From assembly GCA_034436555.1 (NCBI GenBank), contig DAOTUU010000055.1, positions 1 to 64,000 on the forward strand: a stretch of DNA of 64,000 nt, in the 5' to 3' direction. This DNA is from JAFMJV01 sp034436555. Lineage in GTDB: Bacteria > Chloroflexota > Limnocylindria > Limnocylindrales > CSP1-4. This document shows positions 33,364 through 42,240 of the stretch, piece after piece. The notes under the pieces are model-generated. The model ran no database searches and was not told the origin of the DNA. It saw only the letters and a program-made list of their open reading frames with translations. Position 1 is the first letter of the stretch, and the number at the start of each line of letters is the position of its first letter. The position numbers and the translations under genes were made by a program.

Positions 33364-34791
33364 TCAGGCCAGCTCCGGCCAGCGGCGCGCCTTGCGGTAG
33401 CCCATCCGGTCCAGCACCGCGGTCGCCGCCGCATCCACGCCGCGGTAGACGGTCTCCGCGTCCACGAGCGTGGGCACGCCGCCCTCGACCACGACCCGGC
33501 CATCGATGATCACCGTGTCCACGCTCTTGGAGCCCGTGGCGTAGAGGATCGCGGCGACGCGGTCCGTGGTCGGGTGCGCCTCGGGCAGGTCGTCGGTGCG
33601 GATCACCAGGTCCGCGCGCTTGCCCACCTCCAGCGAGCCGATGAGCCGCTCCATCCGGATGGCCCTGGCGCCGTTGATGGTGGCCATCGTGAGGCCGTCC
33701 TCGGCGACGAGGATGGAGCGGTCGCGGCGGCCGTCGCGCGCCGCGAGGATGGCCGTCACGGCGGCCCGGCCGATGTCGAAGCTGTTCGCCCAGTTGGACG
33801 AATCCGAGCCCAGGCCCACGGTCACGCCCGCCCGATACAACTCCGCGTGACGCCCCTGGGTGGCTCCGCCCACGCCCCACATCATGCTCGCGGGGGCGTT
33901 CCAGGAGATCGCCATGCCGCTCCGGATGATCGGCGCCACCTCGTCCTCGCGCAGGATGTTCATATGCGCGAACATCGCGTTCGGACCCAGCACCCCGATC
34001 TCCTCGAGGTGCACCAGGGGGTGCTTGCCGTGGCGCGCGTCGTCGTCCGCCGCGTCTGCCGCGCAGTACGACTGGTGCTGGTTGAGCACCACATCGGCGC
34101 GGTCCGCGGCCTGTTTGGCGGCGATCTCCAGCTCGTCGGACGCGGAGCCCATGCCCACGATCGCGATGTGACCGCGGACCAGCGCGTCGGGGTCCTCGTT
34201 GCGCCACAGCTGGCCGCCCAGCAACCGGAGCGACCGCTCGGTGGTCGCCGGCGCGCGGCGCACCTCCGGCGCATCGGCGTGGAAGCCACCGACATCCCAC
34301 AGGAACGGGTCGCCCACGAGCGCCCGGACGCCCACCGCGGTGGCCGCCTGCGCCACCACGTCCGGCTCGAACGCCGTGCCCGACTCGAGGAAGCAGGTCG
34401 TGCCGTTGCGCACCATCTCGAGGCACGCGAGGAGCGTCCCGGCGTGCTCCTCCTCGTCGGTCACGGTGTTCCAGTACGGGACGTAGAACTCCCCCGACAC
34501 GTCGTCCCAGGAGGTCGTGTCGTCGATGGCGCCGCGGACGGTGTGGATCGTGGCGTGGTTGTGGCACTCGATGAAGCCCGGGTGGACCGCGGCCCCGCGC
34601 GCGGAGATCGTGCGGGTGGCGGTCACGCGGGGCAGCACGTCACGTGCAGGGCCCACGGCCACGATCGTGTGGCCGCGGATGGCGAGGGCACCGTCCGTGA
34701 ACACGCGCCGCTCCGCGTCCATCGTGATGAGGTACGCGTCGCGGATGAGCAGGTCGACCGGCTCGGGGGTGCCGGCGGGCTGGTCGGACAT
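33364..34791 (-). CDS. ATZ/TRZ-type amidohydrolase (deaminase-like), paralog 1
   Basis: A 475-residue amidohydrolase of the SAH/guanine/cytosine deaminase-like branch. After the beta-sandwich start (LLIRDAYLITMDAERRV) come HPGFIECHNHATIH (HxH), VLNQHQSYC, FAHMNIL and TVGLGSDSSNW with the metal ligands, and a C-terminal GSLEVGKRADLVI. Its sequence parallels the protein at 36056-37510 nearly end to end. It is divergent from an M20 hydrolase gene 48 bp away. Deamination or ring opening of an N-heterocycle is the family role; substrate unknown. Confidence 0.82.
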   Translation of the reverse strand: MSDQPAGTPEPVDLLIRDAYLITMDAERRVFTDGALAIRGHTIVAVGPARDVLPRVTATRTISARGAAVHPGFIECHNHATIHTVRGAIDDTTSWDDVSGEFYVPYWNTVTDEEEHAGTLLACLEMVRNGTTCFLESGTAFEPDVVAQAATAVGVRALVGDPFLWDVGGFHADAPEVRRAPATTERSLRLLGGQLWRNEDPDALVRGHIAIVGMGSASDELEIAAKQAADRADVVLNQHQSYCAADAADDDARHGKHPLVHLEEIGVLGPNAMFAHMNILREDEVAPIIRSGMAISWNAPASMMWGVGGATQGRHAELYRAGVTVGLGSDSSNWANSFDIGRAAVTAILAARDGRRDRSILVAEDGLTMATINGARAIRMERLIGSLEVGKRADLVIRTDDLPEAHPTTDRVAAILYATGSKSVDTVIIDGRVVVEGGVPTLVDAETVYRGVDAAATAVLDRMGYRKARRWPELA

Positions 34792-34839
34792 CAGGGGACC
34801 TCCTTCGGGCGGCGGTGGGACCGGCTACGCTGGGCCGGC

Positions 34840-36012
34840 ATGGAGATGGACGTCTGCGAGCTGCTGCACCGGATGCTGGGTGTCGACTCGGTGAACCGCC
34901 ACATCAGCGGGCGTCCGGGCGCCGAGGCCGGGCTGGTCGACCTGATCGAGGTGCTGGCGGCGCGGCTGGGCCTGGTGGCCCGGCGGCTGGCGGTCCCGGG
35001 TGAGGCCGACAACCTGCTGGTGACGGCGCCGTCCGTGGTGCCCGATGCACCCTGGCTCCTGTTCGAGAGTCACCTGGACACGGTGGGCGTGGAGGGGATG
35101 ACCGTCCTGCCGTTCGCGGCCACCGAGACTCCCAGCCGCATCCACGGACGGGGCGCGTGCGACACGAAGGGCAGCGGCGCGGCGATGCTGGCCGCGCTGG
35201 CGGCGCACGCCCGCGCGATCACGGCCGGGGAGCCGGGCGTGAACGGCGCGATCGCCTTCACCGTGGACGAGGAGATCGGGCGGGCCGGCGTCCACCGGTT
35301 CCTCGCCGCCGACCTCGCGACGCTGGGCTGGCGGCCGGCCGCGGTGGTGGTGGGGGAGCCCACGGAACTGCGGCTGGTGGTGGCCCACAACGGCGTGGTC
35401 CGGGGTGTCATCCGCACGCACGGGGTGGCGGCGCACTCGTCCGACCCCACGCTGGGCCGTTCCGCGATCGGCGCGATGCTGCCCATCGTCCGCGAGCTGG
35501 AGGAGGTCGTCTTCCCGGCGCTCCGGGCCGTCCACCCGCTGACCGGCCGCGCGGTCGGGTCGGTGAACGTCATCCGGGGCGGCGAGCAGGTGAACATCAT
35601 CCCGGCCGCCTGCGAGATCCACGTGGACCGGCGGACCGTGCCCGGCGAGGACGGCCGAGCGGTGGAGGCGGAGCTGCGGTCGATGCTCGATCGGTTCCGG
35701 GCGGCGGACCCGACCCTCGAGGTGGAGTACACCGACCCCATCGTGCACCCCACGCTCGATCCGGCGACCAACGGCGCCTGGGCGGCGATCGTGGGCGCGG
35801 CACTGGAGCGGCTGGCCCTGGATGGGGCGGGCATTGGGGTGGCGTACGGCACCGATGCGTCGGAGTTCAGCAACCTGGCGATCCCGGCCGTGGTCCTGGG
35901 GCCCGGCAGCATCGCCCAGGCGCATGCCGCCGACGAGTGGGTCGAGGTCGCGCAGCTGGAGCGGGCCGTCATGGTCTACCGGGAGCTGCTGCGGGGCCCG
36001 CTGCCGGGCTGA
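34840..36012 (+). CDS. M20-family metallopeptidase (ArgE/DapE-like)
   Basis: A 390-residue M20A-type zinc hydrolase. LLFESHLDTV (His/Asp), RGACDTKGSGAAMLAAL (Asp), FTVDEEIGRAG (Glu-Glu) and VGEPTEL provide the metal site and base; VAAHSSDPTLGRSAIG is in the lid domain and YGTDASEFSNLAIPAVVLGPGSIAQAHAADEWV ends with the last His. Start ATG 34840; a second ATG two codons later is equally possible. It lies between two paralogous amidohydrolases, suggesting deacylation or decarbamoylation of their products. Confidence 0.85.
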   Translation: MEMDVCELLHRMLGVDSVNRHISGRPGAEAGLVDLIEVLAARLGLVARRLAVPGEADNLLVTAPSVVPDAPWLLFESHLDTVGVEGMTVLPFAATETPSRIHGRGACDTKGSGAAMLAALAAHARAITAGEPGVNGAIAFTVDEEIGRAGVHRFLAADLATLGWRPAAVVVGEPTELRLVVAHNGVVRGVIRTHGVAAHSSDPTLGRSAIGAMLPIVRELEEVVFPALRAVHPLTGRAVGSVNVIRGGEQVNIIPAACEIHVDRRTVPGEDGRAVEAELRSMLDRFRAADPTLEVEYTDPIVHPTLDPATNGAWAAIVGAALERLALDGAGIGVAYGTDASEFSNLAIPAVVLGPGSIAQAHAADEWVEVAQLERAVMVYRELLRGPLPG

Positions 36013-36055
36013 ACGAGGACGGCCGTGACATCTCGGCCGCGCCGCGCCCGTGCCG

Positions 36056-37510
36056 CTACGCCCGTGCCGCCGGACGCCGGTCCACCCGCTCGCTGAACGG
36101 CGTGTAGCCCATCCGAGCCCAGAGGGCGTGGGCGCCCGCGTCGATGCGCGCCAGCAGCGCCGGCTCGTCAAGGTGCGGGAAGATACCCTCATCCAGCACC
36201 ACCCGGCCGTCCACGATCACCGACCGGATGGACTTCGCCCGGCTGGAGAAGACCAGGTTGCGGATCATGTCCGAGGTGGGCCGCATCTCCGGCCGATCGA
36301 GCGTGTGGAGCACCAGGTCCGCGCGCTTGCCCACCTCGATCGAGCCGATCTCGTGCTCCAGGCCCGCCGCCCGGGCCCCGCCGCGCGACGCCATCCGGAG
36401 GCCGTCCTCGGCCAGCAGGAAGGTCCGCTCCTCATGCGCGTCGCGCGCCGTCAGGACAGCCAGGTTGGCCTGGCGGAACAGGTCGAAGTCGTTGCTCCAG
36501 TTCGCGGAGTCGGAACCCAGGCCGATGTTCGCGCCACGCCGCCACAGCTCCGCGTGCCGGCCGTGGTGCGTGCCGCCGTGCCCCCACATCATGCTCGCGG
36601 CGGGTGCCCAGGCGATGCTCGCGCCGGTCTCCACCAGGACGTCCGTCTCGGCGTCGGTGAGGTGGTTCGCGTGGCCCAGGGTCGTGCTCCGATCGATGAC
36701 GCCGATCTCCGCGAGGTGGAGCACCGGGTCCTTGCCGTAGCGCACCCGGTCCGCCTGCGTGTCCGCGAGGGAGTACGCGTGGTGCATGTTGAGCACCACG
36801 CCCACCTCGTTCGCGACGCGCTTCGCCTCCCGCAGCAGGGTCTCGGACGCCGTGCCCAGGCCCATCACGGCGACGTGCCCGCGTACCAGCGCGTCGGGGT
36901 CCCGGTTGCGCTCCAGCTGGCGGCCCAGGAGCGCCAGCGCAGAGTCCAGATCGAACGGCGCGCGCGTGATGAACGCCTGGCCGGCCGCGCGCGCGTCCTT
37001 GCCCTGGGCGAAGCCGCCCGGCTGGTCGTTGAGGCAGACATCGCCCAGCAGCGCCCGGATGCCCACGGTCGTCGCAGCGGAGGCGCCGGCATCGGGGAAC
37101 AGGAACGTGCCCGCCTCCAGGAAGCATGTCGTGCCGTTGCGGACCATCTCGAGGCACGCCAGGAGCGCGCCGAGCTCCTCCTCCTCGGCGGTCACCACGT
37201 CGTAGAAGCGCTTCTCGATGGCGGGGAACGCGTCCACCTCGCGGATGCCGTCGGGGATCACGCCCCGGAACGTCTGGTAGGAGGCATGGAGATGGGTCTC
37301 CACGAAGCCCGGATGGAGCGGGGCGCCCTTCGCGTCGATCGTCCGGGCCGCCGCCACGGCCGTCGCCACCTCGGCGTCCGGCCCGGCGTGGCTGATGCGC
37401 CGGCCGGTCACCGCGACCGCGCCGTCCGGCACCAGCGTGCCCGCGTCGTCCATCGTGACCAGGTACGCGTGGCGGATCAGCAGGTCCACCGGCACCGGCG
37501 CGTTGGTCAT
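36056..37510 (-). CDS. ATZ/TRZ-type amidohydrolase, paralog 2
   Basis: A 484-residue paralog of the protein at 33364-34791. VDLLIRHAYLVTMDDAGT, HPGFVETHLHASYQTFRG (HxH), VVLNMHHAYSLADT, LGHANHLTD and NIGLGSDSANWSNDFD carry the metal ligands; GSIEVGKRADLVLH ends the barrel. ATG 37510 is two bases beyond the stop of the Pot-type ATPase gene, so it is the last gene of that transporter operon. This links the transporter to uptake of the hydrolase substrate, probably a nitrogenous compound. Confidence 0.83.
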   Translation of the reverse strand: MTNAPVPVDLLIRHAYLVTMDDAGTLVPDGAVAVTGRRISHAGPDAEVATAVAAARTIDAKGAPLHPGFVETHLHASYQTFRGVIPDGIREVDAFPAIEKRFYDVVTAEEEELGALLACLEMVRNGTTCFLEAGTFLFPDAGASAATTVGIRALLGDVCLNDQPGGFAQGKDARAAGQAFITRAPFDLDSALALLGRQLERNRDPDALVRGHVAVMGLGTASETLLREAKRVANEVGVVLNMHHAYSLADTQADRVRYGKDPVLHLAEIGVIDRSTTLGHANHLTDAETDVLVETGASIAWAPAASMMWGHGGTHHGRHAELWRRGANIGLGSDSANWSNDFDLFRQANLAVLTARDAHEERTFLLAEDGLRMASRGGARAAGLEHEIGSIEVGKRADLVLHTLDRPEMRPTSDMIRNLVFSSRAKSIRSVIVDGRVVLDEGIFPHLDEPALLARIDAGAHALWARMGYTPFSERVDRRPAARA

Positions 37511-37512
37511 CG

Positions 37513-38637
37513 TCACTCCTCCGCTCCCATCGATTCCCCGGGCCAGACGCCCGCCGCCGCGACCGACCACGAGAGCGCCACCCGGTCGCCCTCCGCCAGG
37601 CCCTCGGCCTCGTCCTCGCGCAGGTCGGCCCAGGCGACCACGCCGTCGTCGGTGACCGCCTCGACGCGCACGCGCGAGCCCAGGTAGACGACCGCGCGCA
37701 CCGTGCCGCCGAAGCCGTCCGTGGAGCCGCCCGACCCGCCTGTCCCGGCCGCCGGCTCCGCCACCGCACGCACCAGGCGGATCGACTCCGGCCGCACCGA
37801 GAGCGTCGCCCGGGCGCCCACCGAAAGGGCCGTGGTCGCTCGGCCCACCAGCCGGGTGAGGGGCCCCGCGGCCAGGGTGGCCCGCCCATCGGTCCAGTCG
37901 GTGACCGTCCCCCGCACCAGGTTCGTCTCGCCGATGAAGTCGGACGCGAAGACGCTCGCGGGGCGGGTGTAGATCTCGCGCGGCGTCCCCACCTGCTCGA
38001 TCCGGCCGGCGTTCATGATCGCGATCCGGTCGGACATCACGAGCGCCTCGGTCTGGTCGTGGGTCACCGAGATGAACGTGGAGCCGAGCGCCCGCTGGAT
38101 CGCCCGAAGCTCCAGCTGCATGTGCTGGCGCAGCTTCAGATCCAGCGCCGAGAGCGGCTCGTCGAGCAGCAGCACGGCCGGGGAGGGAGCCAGCGCCCGC
38201 GCGAGCGCCGCACGCTGCACCTGGCCGCCCGACAGCTGCGTGGGTCCCCTGCCGCCCAGGCCGTCCAGCTTCACCAGCGCCAGCAGCTCCTCGACCCGGG
38301 TCCGGATGCGATCGCGCGGCCAGCCCCGCAGCCGGAGCGAGTAGCCCACGTTCTCCGCCACCGTCATGTGGGGGAACAGCGCGCCGCGCTGGAACACCAG
38401 GTTCGTGGGCCGCTTGTGGGGTGGCATCCGCGTCACGTCCGCGTCCCCCACCAGCACCCGGCCGCTCGTGGGATGCTCGAAGCCCGCGATGATGCGCAGC
38501 AGCGTGGTCTTGCCGCAGCCCGACGGACCCAGCAGCGACACGAACTCACCGGCCTCGATGATGAGGTCGATGCCGTGCAGCACCGGATGGTCCCCGAACC
38601 GCTTCTGGACGCCCTCGATGCGGATGGCCGCGGTCAC
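37513..38637 (-). CDS. ABC transporter ATP-binding protein (PotA-like)
   Basis: A 374-residue ATPase. Walker A GPSGCGKTT, the Q-loop NLVFQRGALFPHMTV, signature LSGGQVQRAALARALA, Walker B VLLLDEPLSALD and the H-loop VTHDQTEAL are all intact. The C-terminal 130 residues are a TOBE-type regulatory domain (TPREIYTRPASVFASDFIGETNLV onward). It is in a four-gene transporter operon of the polyamine/opine/thiamine type with a Tat-exported binding protein. Confidence 0.92.
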   Translation of the reverse strand: MTAAIRIEGVQKRFGDHPVLHGIDLIIEAGEFVSLLGPSGCGKTTLLRIIAGFEHPTSGRVLVGDADVTRMPPHKRPTNLVFQRGALFPHMTVAENVGYSLRLRGWPRDRIRTRVEELLALVKLDGLGGRGPTQLSGGQVQRAALARALAPSPAVLLLDEPLSALDLKLRQHMQLELRAIQRALGSTFISVTHDQTEALVMSDRIAIMNAGRIEQVGTPREIYTRPASVFASDFIGETNLVRGTVTDWTDGRATLAAGPLTRLVGRATTALSVGARATLSVRPESIRLVRAVAEPAAGTGGSGGSTDGFGGTVRAVVYLGSRVRVEAVTDDGVVAWADLREDEAEGLAEGDRVALSWSVAAAGVWPGESMGAEE

Positions 38638-39461
38638 GTCCGCCTCCGCGACAGCAGCCCGGCCAGGATCACGAGCGCGATCAGGAACACCAGCACCACG
38701 GTGGCCAGGGCGTTCACGGTCGGGTCGATGCCCCGCCGCAGGAGCCCCCAGATGAGCACCGGCAGCGACTGCTGGTTGCCGATGGTGAACCAGGTGACCA
38801 CGAACTCGTCGATGGACAGGGCCATCGCCAGCAGTGCCGCCCCCAGCACGGACGGTCGGATGAGCGGGAAGGTGATGTCCCGGAACGTGCGGAGCGGGGA
38901 GGCCCCAAGGTCACGGGCCGCCTCCAGGACCCGGAAGTCGAACGTCTCCAGGCGGGCGTTGAGCGTCAGGATCACGAACGGCAGCGCGACGAGGCTGTGG
39001 CCGATGGCCGCGGGCACCAGGCCGGGCTGCTGGTGGATGGTCGTGAAGAACACCGCGAGCGCCACGCCCAGCACGAGCGCCGGCACCGCCGCGGGCACGA
39101 GGCTCGCGGTCAGCAGCGGACCGCGAGCGCGATCCTTGAGGCGCGCGAGGCCGAACGAGAAGGGCAGCCCCAGGCCCACCGCGACGACCGCCGTCACGAG
39201 GGCCAGCCAAAGGCTGTTCGTGAGCGCGGTCGTGAACAGGGGATTGGAGAAGGCCTGGCCGTACCAGTCGAGCGTGAGCCCCTCGATGGGCAGACTCAGG
39301 CGGGGCGACGTGGTGAACGAGAACAGGACGGTGACCAGCACGGGGGCGAACAGGTACACCAGCACCACGGCCACGAACAGGCGCGCCGCCCACCGGGACC
39401 CCGCGCCCGACCCGGCCTCGCCGGCCTGGTCCATGGCGGGCGCCGTGCGCTGCCCGATCAC
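38634..39461 (-). CDS. ABC transporter permease (PotC-like)
   Basis: A 275-residue inner-membrane permease with about six membrane segments and the EAA-type loop EAARDLGASPLRTFRDITFPLIRPSVL that docks the ATPase. N-terminal VLVYLFAPVLVTVLFSF and LTLDWYGQAFSNPLFTTALTNSLWLA are typical of PotC. It overlaps both neighbours by four bases. Confidence 0.9.
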   Translation of the reverse strand: MIGQRTAPAMDQAGEAGSGAGSRWAARLFVAVVLVYLFAPVLVTVLFSFTTSPRLSLPIEGLTLDWYGQAFSNPLFTTALTNSLWLALVTAVVAVGLGLPFSFGLARLKDRARGPLLTASLVPAAVPALVLGVALAVFFTTIHQQPGLVPAAIGHSLVALPFVILTLNARLETFDFRVLEAARDLGASPLRTFRDITFPLIRPSVLGAALLAMALSIDEFVVTWFTIGNQQSLPVLIWGLLRRGIDPTVNALATVVLVFLIALVILAGLLSRRRT

Positions 39462-40315
39462 CAGCGTGACGCCCAGCGGAGGAGCCGCGTGACCGCGAGG
39501 TACACCACCACCAGCAGCCCCAGCACGAGGAAGCTGAGCGCCGCGCCAAGCGGCCAGTCGGCGCTGGCGCCCCGGAAGAACGTGGCGATGAGGTTCCCCG
39601 CCATGGTGCCGCCGGCCACGCCGCCGACCATCGTAGGCACCACGAAGTCACCCGCCGCGAGCACGAACGCGATCGCGAACGCGGTGCCGACGCCCGGCAG
39701 CACCATGGGCAGCAGGACCGTCCGGTGGAGGCGGGGACCGCTCGACCCCAGGTCGCGGGCGGCCTCGAGATGGTCCCTGCCCACGTTCGACATCGAGGAC
39801 CAGATGGGCAGCAGCGAGAGCGGCAGAAGCAGCCCCACGAGCGTGATCATCACCGCCCAGGGGCTGAAGATGAGCGCCGTGATGGGCTCCCCGATGAGCC
39901 CCAGCTCCATCAGCGCGCCGTTGAGCAGCCCCTCGGTGCCCAGGATCGTGCGCCACGCATAGATGCGCACGAGGTAGCCGCTGAACAGCGAGATGAGCAC
40001 GACGCCCAGCAGCAGGTTCGCGTGGCGCTCGAAGCGGAAGCGCATCAGGAAGGCCAGGGCGTAGGCGATGGGCACCACGATGAGGGCCGTCACCAGGCCC
40101 ACCAGGACCGTGCGCAACAGCACGGTCACGTACAGCTTGTTGGTGAGCGCGTCGAGGTAGCTCGCGAGGGTCAGGTCCGGGACCTGGCTGAACCCCTCCT
40201 GGCGCCACGTGCTGAGCACCAGCAGGATGACCAGCGGGATGCCGAAGAAGACGAGGTAGAACGCCGAGGCGGGCGCGAGCTGTCGCCACGCGCCCGCCGG
40301 CAGGCGCGGGGTCAC
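39458..40315 (-). CDS. ABC transporter permease (PotB-like)
   Basis: A 285-residue permease of the PotB type: FYLVFFGIPLVILLVLSTWRQEGF, LTLASYLDALTNKLYVTVLLRTVLVGLVTALI, and the EAA loop LEAARDLGSSGPRLHRTVLLPMVLPGV. It pairs with the PotC-like permease to form the channel. GTG or ATG choice at 40315 is not in doubt as the preceding region is non-coding. Confidence 0.9.
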   Translation of the reverse strand: MTPRLPAGAWRQLAPASAFYLVFFGIPLVILLVLSTWRQEGFSQVPDLTLASYLDALTNKLYVTVLLRTVLVGLVTALIVVPIAYALAFLMRFRFERHANLLLGVVLISLFSGYLVRIYAWRTILGTEGLLNGALMELGLIGEPITALIFSPWAVMITLVGLLLPLSLLPIWSSMSNVGRDHLEAARDLGSSGPRLHRTVLLPMVLPGVGTAFAIAFVLAAGDFVVPTMVGGVAGGTMAGNLIATFFRGASADWPLGAALSFLVLGLLVVVYLAVTRLLRWASRW

Positions 40316-40372
40316 CGGCGGGCCGCGATCACGCGCGACCGTCCGTCACCCGGGGACCCCGATCGTGCCGCG

Positions 40373-41578
40373 TCAGGAGAGCTTGAACAGCTGCCAGGCG
40401 TCGGTCCAGGCGGCCGTGCCCACGATGTCGCCGTTGGGCTCCTGGGGCGGCAGCACCTGCTGGTCATACAGGACGCCGCCGTCCTCCGCGCGCACGATGT
40501 CGTACGGGAACAGGACCTGGTCGTCCGCGCTGAGGAGGTCCCACGCGGGCTCGGTGGTGCAGCCCGAGCCCAGTTCCGCCGCGATCTGCGCGTTCGCATC
40601 GGGCGTCATCATGAAGTCGACGAACGCGTAGAGGTTCGCGGGGTTGGGAGCGTCCAGCGCCATGGCGTAGGCGTCGGACCAGTAGAACGTTCCGTCCACG
40701 GCGGGCGACGCCACCGCGAACTCCTTGCCCTTCTCCCGGGCGAGGGCGAGCTGCCCCGCCCAGCCACCGATGCCCATGGACGCCTCGCCGCGGACCATGA
40801 TGTCCACCATGTCGCCCAGCGACGCGCCGTAGGCCACCACGTTGGGCTTGGAGGCGAGCATCGCCTGGACCACCTCGTCCAGCTGCGCCTGGGTGATGCG
40901 GCTGGGGTCCTCGAACCCCAGGGACCGGCCGTACAGCCAGATGTTCGTGTACGGATCGTCCAGCCAGACGAGCTCGCCCGCCCACTTGGGATCGGCGAAG
41001 TCCGTGTAGTGGTCGGGCGGGCCGTCGGGCCACTTCGCCGGGTCGAAGATGCAGGGCTCGTCGCCCCAGATGAGCGGCACCGTGTACTGGACGCCGTCGC
41101 GGACCACCCACGGCGCCACCTTGAACGCGGGCCACAGGCCGGCCGCATGAGGGATGCGCGCCATGTCCAAGGGCGCCATGAACTCGATGCCCGCATCCAG
41201 GACGCCCCGCTGGAAGTCCTTGTTGGAGGCCATCAGGTCCATCTGGCCGCGTCCGCCGGTCTGGAACTTGGTGAGGGCATCATCCGCGGCGCCGATGTAC
41301 GTCGGCACCATCACGATGCCGTTCTCTTCCAGGAACGCCTTGGAGACGTTGGGTGCCTCCTCGCCCTCGTAGCCCAGGAAGTTGAGCGGGCCGCCGATCT
41401 CCTCGCCGGCCTGCGTCGCGCGGGGGGTACGGCCGGTCGGACGACGCGTGGCCGCGGCAGCCGCGCCGCCACCCAGGACGGTGACCGCGGCCATGCCGGC
41501 GGCTCCCTGGAGGAACCGGCGGCGGGTCACGTCCGCGTTCAGCTTCGCCATCAGCAGGGACCTGGCGCGAGGATCCAT
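40373..41578 (-). CDS. Tat-exported substrate-binding protein (PotD-like)
   Basis: A 401-residue periplasmic binding protein of the spermidine/putrescine type. The N terminus has the twin-arginine motif TRRRFLQG (Arg19-Arg21) with a hydrophobic stretch and an AAAA cleavage region, so it is exported folded. LNFLGYEGEEAPNVSKAFLEENG, DLMASNKDFQRG and YANLYAFVDFMM-like segments match the family. ATG 41578 has AGGAGG 8 bp upstream. It begins the operon whose last gene is an amidohydrolase, so the cargo is likely that enzyme's substrate. Confidence 0.86.
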   Translation of the reverse strand: MDPRARSLLMAKLNADVTRRRFLQGAAGMAAVTVLGGGAAAAATRRPTGRTPRATQAGEEIGGPLNFLGYEGEEAPNVSKAFLEENGIVMVPTYIGAADDALTKFQTGGRGQMDLMASNKDFQRGVLDAGIEFMAPLDMARIPHAAGLWPAFKVAPWVVRDGVQYTVPLIWGDEPCIFDPAKWPDGPPDHYTDFADPKWAGELVWLDDPYTNIWLYGRSLGFEDPSRITQAQLDEVVQAMLASKPNVVAYGASLGDMVDIMVRGEASMGIGGWAGQLALAREKGKEFAVASPAVDGTFYWSDAYAMALDAPNPANLYAFVDFMMTPDANAQIAAELGSGCTTEPAWDLLSADDQVLFPYDIVRAEDGGVLYDQQVLPPQEPNGDIVGTAAWTDAWQLFKLS

Positions 41579-41651
41579 GACCGACTTCCTCCTGAATCTG
41601 GCCGGCGGTGGCGAGGCGCCCTCTGGAACGGCGCCCGACGAGCCGGGCGGC

Positions 41652-41683
41652 AATCGTATCCGATTACGGTCCCGTCTCGTCAA
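41652..41683 (-). promoter_or_regulatory. Promoter with AATCG/CGATT palindrome
   Basis: Leftward TTGACG (41683-41678) is followed, after 17-19 bp, by a GATACGAT -10 region. The inverted repeat AATCG-N4-CGATT (41652-41665) lies on it and is a candidate operator for the transporter operon. It lacks the central CG of the sugar-type operators. Confidence 0.5.
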
Positions 41684-41745
41684 GGATTCCGGGTGAGAAT
41701 CCGTGGCGGAGGCGGCCGCGGATGGCGGGGGCGGCGGCGGGGCCC

Positions 41746-42224
41746 GTGGCCGGGATCGACGCTGTGGGCGGCGGCGGCGGCCGATGGCCGGGATTGACGC
41801 TGGCGGCCGCGGGGCCAGTGGCCGGGATCGACGCTGTGGGCGGCGGCGGCCGAGTGGAGGGCCGCGGGGCGGAGCGCCGCGGGGCGGAGCGCCGCGGGGC
41901 GGGAGTGGCTCAGAGCCCCGCTCTCTCCGGACCGATGAGCGGCCGTACCCGACGCGGCACGCGGCGCTCCATGCTGGTCGGGCCGCCCATCGGCCCGGAT
42001 CGCACCAGGCTCGTCGAGGCGGGCCGCCCAGCGGTCCATTCCGACGGGGCGCGGGCCGCATCGGTCCGTCGTGGCCGCTGAGCGGCCCGGTCCCATCGGG
42101 TCCCGACTCCTGCGCCCGCCGGAACTCGACCGTGGGCTCGGGGCCGGATGTGACGCCCGGGGCGGCGGCGGCGGGGCGGAGTGGGTCGGTGGCCGCGCCG
42201 CGGGGTCGGATGTGACGCCCGGGG
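41746..42224. repeat. Cluster of direct repeats in a gene-free gap
   Basis: The 550 bp between the promoter at 41683 and the glycosidase stop at 42241 hold no gene I can support. A GTGGCCGGGATCGACGCTG unit recurs at 41746 and 41818 with a diverged copy at 41784; three 15-bp GCCGCGGGGCGGAGC units span 41861-41903; 42134-42161 is an exact inverted copy of 101-128, with a further near copy at 42202-42224. Confidence 0.65.
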
Positions 42225-42240
42225 TGTCAGCGGCGGGGCG

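Noticed and set aside
41652..41665. Seventh member of the LacI-type operator family
   Set aside because: The palindrome AATCG-N4-CGATT has no central CG and lacks the CGTTTCCAGC arm, so it is listed as a separate site.
39725..41797. 690-residue rightward frame opposite the Pot-type transporter
   Set aside because: It is Arg/His-rich low-complexity sequence antisense to clear transporter genes.
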